This document shows positions 47,601-59,600 of a DNA stretch of 64,000 nt, one piece after another. The notes beneath the pieces were generated by a model. The model did not search any database and was not told the DNA's origin. It saw only the letters and a list, made by a program, of their open reading frames with translations. Both the position numbers and the translations under genes were made by a program. How positions within the stretch are numbered: position 1 is the first letter of the stretch; each line of letters opens with the position of its first letter. Location: positions 5,580,001 through 5,644,000 of the forward strand of contig NC_059542.1 of assembly GCF_905220415.1 (NCBI RefSeq), read 5' to 3'. The stretch is from Colias croceus (Eukaryota > Arthropoda > Insecta > Lepidoptera > Pieridae).

Positions 47601-50600
47601 ACAAATTAGAAACAGCGCCATCTATTAAATGTTATAAAAATCAAATCAATTTACACGTTAACTATTGGAAATTAATAATCAAATGACGCATATATAAATG
47701 TTGTTTGACAATATCTAGATTGACACTATAAAAATTATGCCATTTAAGTAACTTGGGAAGAGAAACATAGCTTAAAGAATGTAAGTTGTATAATGTTAAT
47801 TTTGTAACAGCGCCATCTATGAGATTTCGTAAAAATCAAATCAATTTGCATGTTAACACTACTGAACACAATGTTAAAAATTAATAATTTAAATATAATT
47901 ATGTTATTTATTTATTTAACTCTTTAACTCATATCTTCCGTTCCCTATAAGATATATTTCGTGTAAATAATAAACTACATTTTTTTTAAAGTGAGGGTAC
48001 CTACTTAGATGTTTATTATTTTAAGTAAAAATAGACACCATTATCTACAGTTAATCTTATGATTGTGTTCCAAAGAGTATAATAATATAATGTTGTGTTC
48101 ATTAGTTACAATTTTTAAAATCTTCGTGTTTTATAAATTTACTAGCCTACCGCCCGCGGCTTCGTCCGCTTTGTCTAAAACCTAATAAATTATGTACTAA
48201 AACTTTCCTCTTGAATCAGTCTATCTATTAAAAAAACCGCATCAAAATCTGTTGCGAAGTTTTAAAGATTTAAGCATATAAAGGGACATAGGGACATAGG
48301 GACACAGAAAGCGACTTTTTTATACTATGTAGTGATATTTATTCTTCGTGTTTTGTGAATTTTCACCATCATGCGTTCCCACAAAAGGTAAGTTGTTACT
48401 TACAGGTATTTATTGAAATGAAATGAAATGAAATGAATGATTCTTTTATTATTTTGAGGTGCATTGGGAACAGAAGTTTTTGATAAAATTTTATTTGTAA
48501 GTAGCTTTTTTTTATAGATTTTTTTTTATTTATTTTAGTTAACTTTTGATTTTTTTATTCAATGCTAATAAAATTATATCGCCTTTGGAAGACGATTTCT
48601 GCTGATATTTTTACTACACCACTTGAAAATTGATGATTTGATGATAAAGACAGTAGCAGCGAGGATTAAGTGGAAATTAGTAATCATCCGCTTCGTCAAT
48701 TTTTGACTGAAGTTAATGTCCAACGTCCAATGGTTCAATCATTGGAAGTATCTCGGGAAATTTTGGAGGATATTTTTCAGGAAGGAGAGGAGGGGCAGCC
48801 AACCACATATCAAACTACTACGTTTTAGTACCGAAAAAAATGTTATTGCCAAATGAAACGTAAATTTTGCACTCACAACTTTACAAGTAATGTTTTTATT
48901 TTGACTTTGCGGTTATCTGATTATAATATTTATCGTTATGGCTATCGACGTACCGACCGTACTGGGATCAGAGTAGGTACATGATATACAGTTCATCATC
49001 CAGGATTGCTTAGAGCATTTTCACACTGAAAAAGATGTTTTCTTTGAATCGTAGTTGCTTCATTTATTTATTTTTAATCATTTTAAATAATATGTTTTAT
49101 ATTTTATAAATATATCATTTTCATTATTTAAGTAGATAAAATAAATTATGTAACGGTTTTATAGGAAAACACATTATATTTGTTAGGCGACGGTGATTTC
49201 TTCCAGGCAAAAGAAATCATCTTCAGGATGGAATCATCCTGGATCATCTTCAGAATCATCTTCTGAATCATCTTCAGAATCATCTTCAGAATCATCTTCA
49301 GGATGGAATCATCATCATGGATCCAGATGGGGGTCAAGTGACGCGGGCCACGTACCACAAACATGCTTAGTTTGTGGTATCGAGCGCGAAAGATAGTCAT
49401 CGTGTTTTTAGTAAAGTTACTATGTAAACTAACGTAATTTAATACTTAGGTACATATTCTATAATGGTGTGCTCAAACTGTTAATCTACATTTAATTTAG
49501 ATTATTATTTGATACTAAGTAATGTAGAATTTAAACCACATTCATGTTTTCTTCAGATTTTAAGATTTTCTTATCAGAGTGTTCAATTTTAATGTAGTTA
49601 AATTTTATAAGAGACAATAATTAAGAAAATTTTAAAATAAAGTGTCACGTATTTTTTTTAAACAACGAATGACGAAAAACGACCTAATCGCGGACGAAGT
49701 CGCGGGCAACAGCTAGTATTATATAAGATGCTGAATAAAGAATATTTCATACACGACGATATATTTTAATTTAAATGAGTGATGATGAATTAAGTAATTA
49801 AAAAAAAATATAGCTTCGGACGCGAGATTCAGAAGACTAGGCTCTTACTCACTTATAAATTAATAAGAATTGATAGGTATTATTTTTTATGAATCATTAC
49901 ATAGTATAAAACAAAGTCGCCTTTTCTGTCCCTATGTCACTTTGTATGCTTAAATCTATAAAACTACGCAACGGATTTTGATGCGGTTTTTTTTAATAGG
50001 TAGAGCGATTCAAGAGGAAGGTTTTAGTATATAATTTATTAGATTGTATAGACAAAGCGGGCGAAGCCGTGGGCGGTAAGCTAGTTGTAAATACAATATA
50101 AATATACAATAAAAATATTGTTTAGCAAATTCCACATTAGTAGGTTTTAGTTTTGTTTTTGGTTTTATCCGAGAAAAAGCGTTATGTTAAAATAATTGAA
50201 ACTCCAAAATAACATTGTTTCCAGTACAACAGTCTGTAACACATTTCCCCGTGCATCGTTTAAAGGAAAGTTTGTGCCGTAAAAAGTTTTGATAGCTCTT
50301 GTAATAAAAATTGGAATACAATACGCTCCCACAGCTTTCCGTGGATACTGATAGCATTGAATGGTTTTATTTTGTTTATTTTTTCTACCAACAAAGTGAA
50401 AGATCGTGATCAAATTTACTTTCATCAATTTTCTTGTATTTTTTTATATTTTATAGAAGAAAATGGTCTGTTTCTCAGTCTAGCTATGCAACTGCGATTC
50501 ATGGTTGAATCAATGATAAAAAACAATGTAAAGTAGTGTAATAGTAGTTGAACCGATATAAATGTAACTAACCTGAGAGGTTTTTTTTGTTTTCAATTTA

Positions 50601-53600
50601 ATCCTGAAGGATTTCAATTTCATTGTAAAGCTTGCAGTAAAATTTTCTACTTCGGGTGGCTCATAACTCGTTCTGTCTTCCATGCATTTTATACTAACTC
50701 GAGCTACGAAAATGAGTCGTCTATAAAATAAATGTATACTACTACTACTATTATACTTGAACTCATCTCCATCTTTATGCTTTTGCATGCATACTCAGAT
50801 TAACAGCTAACATCACTGATATCCATTTTCACAGAAATCTGGTACTAGAAAAGGTTTAAGATGCCGTTGGTCGTTTTAAGTTCAATCTATCGTTATTATT
50901 AGGAAGTTGGTAAATTTAACGAGTCATATATTGCTTTAATAATAATTTAACTTTTCATGGAACGTTTATCAATTTGAAAAACATATTTTATTTGATAAAA
51001 TGAAGCTTTCATGCCGTAAACAGATGGACGAGGACGTGATTTGAGATTCTTTACCCACTACAAACTTTATATCAAAACATAAATATAAATTGAAATCAAA
51101 CTATTGTAATGAAACAAATTCCTAAAAATCTACCTATTTCTTGTAGATTATCTCAGTAACCGCAGTTTTAAACTCCTGAAGATCATTGTTTCGTTCGTTA
51201 ACATCACAAGATCCATAAAATAAATCTTCCACATCACAAGATACGCTACTATTAACCCAAACCACAAAAACAGAGACAATAAAATCTATTTCCATCACAC
51301 AGAATGTAATGAATGTCATTCAGTACGACTTTTGCAAATACATACTCGTTTAATAATGTATAATTTCACAAAGGATGTATTTATAACGTTTATTATTATA
51401 CCTACCATAAATAAATATAATAAATCTAACTTCTGAATACAAAACAGCTGCAGTAATAATAGCGGTCGACTAAATATTTTCACAATATGTTTTAATTAAA
51501 AGGAAATTATCATTTGAAACATATTTCACAAAACCCGCAACTGCACAATGCGGCACTAATAAACCTGGCCAGGTTAATTTAGTTTATACCTTACCTCTTT
51601 ATTGCACACTTCAAGTAAACCTTTTAGAATAATACATTACTAAGTAGCGTACAAGGAACACCTTGGTTTTAATACAGTAATTAAAGTCGTTGAGAACAGC
51701 TAAACCAAGCTTTGTTAAATCTAAACTAACATTTAAATTTATAAATCACAAATTTCTTTCCATAATATTGTTTAATAACTGTATTTAATCGCTTATTTTT
51801 CATAGAAATACTGTGTGAAAACTTATGGATAAATGAGCACATCAGTCAATCATAGAACCAATACGGTGAAAGAATTTAAATAACCAGAGCGGAAAAATTT
51901 ATGACTTTCCTCTTCCTATTCTCGTTTCCTATTCGTATTGAAGTTTATTGTGCCTAATATTTATATTAGTTGATTTATTATAGCCTTTTTCATAGTAATC
52001 GATCTAGATTTATGCTTTTACCAGTAATTTTTCACATTTTCTGAATAGACAAGAAAAAAATATGTAGCATTACAGTTATTTGTAAAGAAAATATTTAAAA
52101 AAAGCTATTTATTTTACTAAGGTATTTATTTATTTTACAATGTATGTAATAGGTACCATAAATGTATAGGTCATGTTTCATTCTTTTTTAAAAATGTATC
52201 GCCTTTAAAGAGCAAATGTACAAGCTTTTCCACGGCAATATAAGTAATAATCGATATTATAATCTATATTTTGTTTCGTAGGTATAGTATATAATCTGGT
52301 TTCTACACATATGATATGGTTATAAATAAGATGATTTATTCTGAAAATATCTTCCTAAAATATTCAATCTCTATAATTTACTTATCCATCCATTTGATGA
52401 AAAGATACGCTGATTTAAATTTTAGATTATTTTCAAAGATTATATTAATCTTCAATCAATTTCCGAGTGCCATTTTCTTGAATCGAAAAACGTAATCCTA
52501 TACTTACCTTTTAAAAATTAACTTAAAGACGTAGTTATTTTGGTATCGTTTCTTGAACAAGAAAATTTGCTTTAACTGAATAACAAATTCGATTTAAGCT
52601 CGAGTTTGAAAAACAAACCCCTGTAAAAAACAAATCTAAGAGGATTTTCCTCGTAAAAAGGACACCCGAAGACACAATTTTAGATTACAAGTATGTACAA
52701 AAAAAGTTAGGCGTCAATCATTTTATCTGGAAAAAAATATTGCATTCTTTAGCCAGATACAATTTTTGGTTATTTATAAGTTGTATAGCTAAAAACCAAA
52801 ATATTTATGTAATTACTCTTTACATTCATAAAATATAACTTATTTGAGAAAATCCATAAACTATTATAATCTTTTACTTATAAAATAGCTTCAATAATAA
52901 CGAAGATACGTATCAATAACTTCAATTCATACAACTAACACAATAAATTGTTTTCTTCTAGTGCACACACATCGAAGCGAGTAGCTAAAGTGATAATAGT
53001 ATTTATTTGGATCCTGGCGCTATCGCTCGCTGCACCCATGGCAATGTCTTGGGAGGTCGTGATGGAAGAGGAGCAGGACCCAGGTGATATATCAGCCTTT
53101 ATTTAATGAAGCTTCGACTTATACGATCTCTTCTAGTGTTTATGTATGTTATTTCCTAAGAGCAATTAACCTATAGAGTTCTTATATTAAGACAGAACAA
53201 AATACATATTTTCTAATCTACTTACTCTTAGTCAATAACAGCATAAGCCAGATTGAGATAGCGATAGAGTATCTGCACTGTCTTCAAACGTAGCGCGCCG
53301 GCAGTCAGTTTGTTTTCCAACCAGCTGGTGGGCTCAGTGCGTCAAGTGTTTTTAACGAAATATTTAGAAAATATAAAGTGTACAGTGTTTCTTTTTATTT
53401 GTCAGTGTGCTAAAATAACTATTGTATGTTTAGCAACCGGCTATCACTAGTCGAATGGGAGTTTTGGATAAAAACAATGTAAAAATATCTTTCCATCGGT
53501 AAGTGATTTTCAGAAAATTGATAAATATTTATGTTTTAAACCTATTTGAAGGTTTTATCAAGCGCTTTTTTGTAATTTTATGTTGTAACTGTAACATTTA

Positions 53601-56600
53601 CCCACTTTATGGGGTTGTGGAATATAAAATAATGAAATAATTTTTAAAAAACGTCACAATAATATCACGTTTGGCATTTTGTTTACCACCGTAGTGTTGT
53701 AACACATCTAGCGTATATTATCGATTTATGACAAAAAATCTATTTCATATTAACGTTGATTTATTTATTTTGTTTCATAAATCAGATTTATATGTAGTTG
53801 TTGTTGCAAATAATAGATGTAAATTTTTTACCGCAGGAAAATAAAACATACCACGTGGTTGTTTTATTTGCACTATGTGTTTTAGTTTTCGTTTGTTGTT
53901 TATTAATTTCTCTTTCAGATTATTAATAAATTCATTTTGTTTTAGATTTCCAGAGCTAAATAAAAAATGGGTATAAAACGTGAGACATGAGTTGATTGGA
54001 CGCCGCCACAATTTGCAATATTGTGTTCACTGCATTTCGAGCCTACGTGTTATCAAGATGGATACTCTAGAAGAATTGTGCAATCTTACGCTTACGTTTT
54101 TTTTGTTCCTGTAGATAATAAATACATTTGATTAAAGAGAGTGAATTTTTATTTTGAAATTTTTTACACATAAGTTACCTTCTTTAAATGTGTAACTATG
54201 TGAAAATTAAACGGTTGATTAAATGACAGTTCTCATAGATGAGAAACTACTATTGAAATACATACTTAATATACATGCGTTTTCAAAGAAAAACCCGCAT
54301 AGTTCCCATTCCTGTTGGATTTACGGGATCAAAAGTAATTTTTCCAAATTTCATTGTAATCGGTTTAGTAGTATTCGCGTGAAAGAGTAACAAACATCCA
54401 TCCTCACAAACTTTCGATTTATTAGTAGGATGTTAGGAAAATGTTTTCATTAAGACTGTCCTTTTATTAACTTGTTAAAATGCTGCATGATTCCTTCATG
54501 CTGACTGTGCCTTTCTCCTCACTCCTTTAACTTTATCATCATTTCCTTCTTTATTTTAAATTACATTTCAAGTTTTAAAATTTCTTTTATAATGTACTAA
54601 CTTTCCGCCCGCGTTTTTAAAGAAAATCCTGCACAGTTCCCGTTCACGTGGGATTTCCGGGATAAAACCTAACCTATGTGTGTATGTACAAAATTTCATT
54701 GTAATCGGTTCCGCAGTGAAAGAGTAACATCCCTTCTCACATAATTTCGCATTTATTACATACGTAGGATTAAACAAATAATGTATTCAACTGAAATTAA
54801 TTATAAGTTTTGTTTTTTTATTATTTATTATTTCTCGAAACCGTAAATGCAAAATACATTCACGATTTTATCGATTGAAGCACATCCCATCACTATCACC
54901 TTCTATCTATCTAAATACGTACCTATAGTAAAAATGGTGCCATGACTATGTTGAAACGTAGCTTGTTGTCTATAGCTGTCTCATTCTTTCATACGACGTT
55001 TTCTTTAGATAGAGAGAAACAAATATATGTAAATTGTATACGCTCGATACAAGTACTCTATAGGTTAATTGCTCTTAGGTTATTTCTATAATGTTGCTTG
55101 CTATGCTTGTGTTATTATTGTAATTAAAATCGTAATTTAATTGATGTCTCATATGAAAACGTGTTTTAATTTGATAACCATTATGTTTAAACAATTATGA
55201 ATTATTTAGTAACGTTAAAACAAATGTAGTTTGAATTGAATAATATATTTTAAGGATCTTATTAAAGTCGTTTGTAGATACGTAAGTACCAACTTACACA
55301 AATTGAGTGTAAAAGGCTACCCGCTTCAAGTACATACAAAAAGTGGAAAGTTGAAATATTTTTATACCTTTGCGAAAGAAAATCCATGTTCCTTTTGGTT
55401 AGAAAGATTTTATGATTTAATTTTAATAAATTGGACAATGCTTATTTTCGCCTTCTTGGAAAAAGTTTTTTAATTTTGTTCGAAGTTAGTGAAAACCATT
55501 GATCTTAGTTTGAGATGTCAGTCAAAATTTATCTTTGCCCAATTTTAATTACAGTTTCAAAAGTTTTTTACGAAAAGCCGTTTTGTACTGCGAGTGAATT
55601 TGGCTCCAATTCACTGGCCATATATCGCCTTTTACTGTACGTTTTTCAAGTAAGTAAGAGTTTTAATTTTTATCTGCATGAGTGGGTTTGAAAATATTCC
55701 AATTGGGACTGTGAAGTGATTTGAATTGTAGGTCAAGTTTGCTTTTCCACATTCATTATCGGAGTAGAAAATATTTAAATGGACTTACCAGAATATGAAT
55801 GATTTACGACGTATTGATTCTAAGCTCTTATATTAAATATAGCAAAAAACACCTTAAAAGGTTTCACAAATACCAAGTGTGCTTTCGTGAATTGCAAAAA
55901 ACTCTTGTCTACGAGTATTAAAGCTTTTAAGTAGAGTTGATGTTTCATAACGGGCTAAAATCTGTTGAAATTTCTTTTCAAAATAAATGTTTAAAAAGAT
56001 TATGAGTTCACGGGGCGTTCTCTGGTTTTGTGTTTCCTTTTTTATTTTTGTTAGATATACTTTTGCATTTAGAATGTTAACATTCAATGAATTTTGTTAT
56101 GCTTTAATGCAATTTAAATGCCTAATTATATAAATAGTATGAGTATTCTAATTTCTACTTTTTTTTAATAATAAATATGTATTTTTTTGTTCACCGTTTA
56201 GTACGTGATACCTCTATGCGTTATTACATTCGCATACGCACATATGGCTATGAAACTATGGGGTGCGAGAGCTCCTGGAAACGCTCAAGAGACGAGAGAC
56301 GCAAACCACATGAAAAATAAGAAAAGGGTGCGTATCATTTACAAACAAAATGTCTTTATTGCTGATAGAGATTCTTAAACTTTTACGCATTTATTACTGA
56401 GAGAACTAAAGGTACTACTGTTAATATAAATTGTCTTCCACAATTCAGATTATTCGATTTAAATCTGTATAAGTAGATAGAATAAATAATTATAGCGACA
56501 TAAATTCATTATTCTTCATTTTCCATTGAAAATAATTTTAAAGTTTGAAATAAATAGGTGGCTTTGTATATTTTGTAAACATTAATTTTTGTTTTAGGTT

Positions 56601-59600
56601 ATAAAAATGTTGGTTTTAGTGGTGGCGTTGTTTGCGATCTGCTGGCTCCCTTTACAAAGTTACTTGTTACTGCAAACATTTTTTCCATCCATTAACGAGT
56701 AAGTTATTTGTATGACAGAAATAAGGTTCTATTAAATTAATTTGCGACCACTTCATGGGCTAAAGATAGTATGTTTTATAGTATTCAATACCTCTATATA
56801 TAATTTATGAAACAAAAGTTTACAGCATTCGATTTTTATGGAAATTAAAATTTAATATAATAATTTAATTTATTAAAATAATGAGTTGGTAATTAACAGT
56901 TTTGTATTGTGTCACGCCCTTGTCTTATAATTCCTACTTATGTCTAATAAATGAACGTCGTGATGCTCACTGCTGTCGGATTAATCATTTAAATAACGTG
57001 GTAATAAAAATTTCCTGGTTCCACTTTGTCAAACACGACAGGCATTTAATAATATTATGTAAACGTTGTAAACGAAGACTTTTACTTCATTTTTTTATTT
57101 GTAAAATTTTTACTTTTTGGTTTTAAATCTGACTTTATTGATTAAATCGTCTGTCGAACAGAATCAGATTGCTTATGATCTATTTGGCATAAATATATTG
57201 TAATTTGAATGAAATAAATTGAATAAATTTGAGATTTTTCTGTCATAATGTAATTCTTCTTAATTTTATCTGCTTCCAGGTACAGATATATAAATGTAAT
57301 TTTCTTCTGCTTTGACTGGCTCGCAATGAGCAATTCATGTTACAATCCATTTATCTACGCTATATATAATGTAAGTATTATATTTGAAATTATTTTATAT
57401 TACTACATAATATTATTATAAATTATATATTTATTTTCTATGTTGAGCCTAAATGCAAGTGTTGAGATATATATTTTAATTAGAAATAAGTAAATAATAA
57501 ATTTATGTAAATAAGTTAGTTTATGTAAGTCACAAATAATGCTTATAGATAAATATTGACCTAAACATTGTTTTATAACAAACGCAACTTTTCTGCCTAC
57601 TCGAGCGAAAGCTTGATTGAATCTTATGGAGACCCAAAACGACATAAGAGGGTTAAAATCCGATTGGAATATCCTTATCTATATGACCAGACACTTCGAC
57701 CAGACAGAGTGAAATTAATGACGTAGAAATTTACTACTAGGCTTATATTATGTGGCATTGAATTAGCCGCGGAAAACATAAGGGTAATGCACACTATGGT
57801 CATAGTTTATTACTGTGCATATTTTTATTTAATTGTTTGTTATTTTATTGAATATGCGTCCATACTCCTTTAATAATAATATTACGCATGTAATTATTTG
57901 ACCATTTCTGTGGTTTAAAGAAGCAACTTTTTAAAGTTGCTGTTATTTATTACAAACATAGATTTCGCTGAGCTGCATTTTGGATTATAGTTTAAGTTTC
58001 TTCATTTATCATTGTTTCTTTCGATCAGAATTAATATTCTGAAAAATGATGATAGATTTGTACAAGTTGCTCCGACGATACGATAAAACTTGACTTGTTG
58101 TAAAAGTCTCGTGGGAAATTAGATCGAATTCTCTATAGAATATATATATCAATCCTTCACAGATATTAAACCACTGCTAGCATTGCATTGTAAATGCCAT
58201 ACCGGTATGTCTGTAAAATCTGTAAGATCTAAATTAAAATTCGTAATAAAGGTTAATATTGGTAAAATGTTTGCCTTTACATTATTAGGTCATTAGGCAC
58301 ACCTTTCACACACATAATATGAAGTGCAAATCCAGGACAAGCAACAACACAGTTTAATAGCACACTATATAATTTCATAAATAAATAGAGGTTCGATTAA
58401 TTTGAATTGAAACCTATATGGAGGTATTCCCTAAGTGATACATCAGTTTAGATGAGATGTTAAATAAAAGCATTTTAATATCAATGTTTAGAGTAGTGGA
58501 AAAATTGCTCTGGGATCGGCTCGTAAGTAATTAAACTTCGATGAAATGGAGCTTTAGAATACGTTCATGAGCGTTTTGCTTTATTTTATCACAATTAACA
58601 TTTATATTAATGGAAAATATAATAGTTTACTAAATAAATTGTTTAAACAAGGATAAGCATTTTAAAAAGGACTCTATCTCTACACTGTACGAATCAACAA
58701 TTTATTATTGTAGAAAAAAATAACCGATTGAGAATGAGAGAAATGAGAGAGATATAATAGGTAGTATAATACGAGGCAGGACATGATATTTGTCGTTTTT
58801 TTGTTTCAGGAAAAATTCAAAAAGGAATTCAAGCAGCGCTTTACGTTTGGTCAGAAACGAAACAGATTTAACAACGATAGTTACGAGGTAAATATTTATT
58901 CCCTTTAAAAGTCGTGGGCGGAGTTCTAATAGTATTCATTCAATTCTTACATAATATCATGAATCTGTAGAAATATAAATTCTGTAGATACGTGGAAAAT
59001 TAAATTCAAAAATTTTGACTTAAAATCCTGGACACTACACTGAGATGAAACCAGACTCGAATAATGGAAACGACTAAAGATACCTCTACGCGGGAAAATC
59101 GCTTACCTCTCACGAACTCTCACTCCCACGAACGAAGTCTCGGCCACGGCTAGTCTCATAAAATTCTTGTAGTGCTTTTGCGATACTACTTCTGATAAGT
59201 CCGCAGCAGGTGGGGCCGGGAAAGTACCACTTTTACGATCCATATTGGGGTCAATTTCATATACACGAATCAAGTTTACACAAATGAGGTCGTACTACGA
59301 TTTATGTTAGTATCACATTTGCACTACAACTGGTTATATTAAGTATTACGTATTCAGATTAAAGTTTCAGTTCTATTTGAGAATACACATTGTACATCTA
59401 AAGTAATAATAAGAATACTTATATCTGTTATCTATTAATAAAATTAATGAATGTTATTGTATTATATAATTAATATTTATTAAAATCTAATAAGTATGTT
59501 AATATGCAATAATAATTGCTTATAATATAATGAAGTATGCAATTTTTTAGGATGGACAATCTTACAGAACCCGAGTTCTATCAATCCGTTCATCAAACGA

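Larger units (their letters stand above)
47129..49716 (+). mobile_element. 2.6-kb Helitron, non-autonomous, with nested inserts
   Basis: The start TCTATACATATAATAAAATC follows a host A; the end GGACGAAGTCGCGGGCAACAGCTAG precedes a host T (49717). Ends, 3' hairpin and insertion between A and T all fit Helitrons. It carries an 8-base microsatellite, a nested opposite-strand Helitron at 48142-48335, an unidentified short coding remnant at 48670-48828 and a 12-base tandem repeat. No Rep/helicase motifs are present. Lkr intron 4. The two ends could also belong to separate elements. Confidence 0.6.
53156..55078. mobile_element. P-element-like transposon remnant (THAP, 8-bp TSD)
   Basis: The terminal inverted repeats begin CTAAGAGCAATTAACCTATA-GAGT on both sides (perfect for 24 bp, then about 12 of 16). 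They are flanked by an exact 8-base duplication GTTATTTC at 53148-53155 and 55079-55086. Inside is a THAP-type zinc finger fragment (53946-54131) and a GC-rich promoter-like part (53290-53350). An 8-bp duplication together with a THAP domain is the signature of the P superfamily. Subterminal similarity (GAGATAGCGATAGAG against GAGACAGCTATAGAC) extends the ends. The catalytic transposase part is missing, and two Helitron-type repeats have inserted. Lkr intron 5, 72 bases after exon 5. Confidence 0.75.

Noticed and set aside
49193..49396. Poly Ser-Ser-Ser-Glu frame (67 codons)
   Set aside because: A product of the 12-base tandem repeat inside a Helitron, with no gene context.
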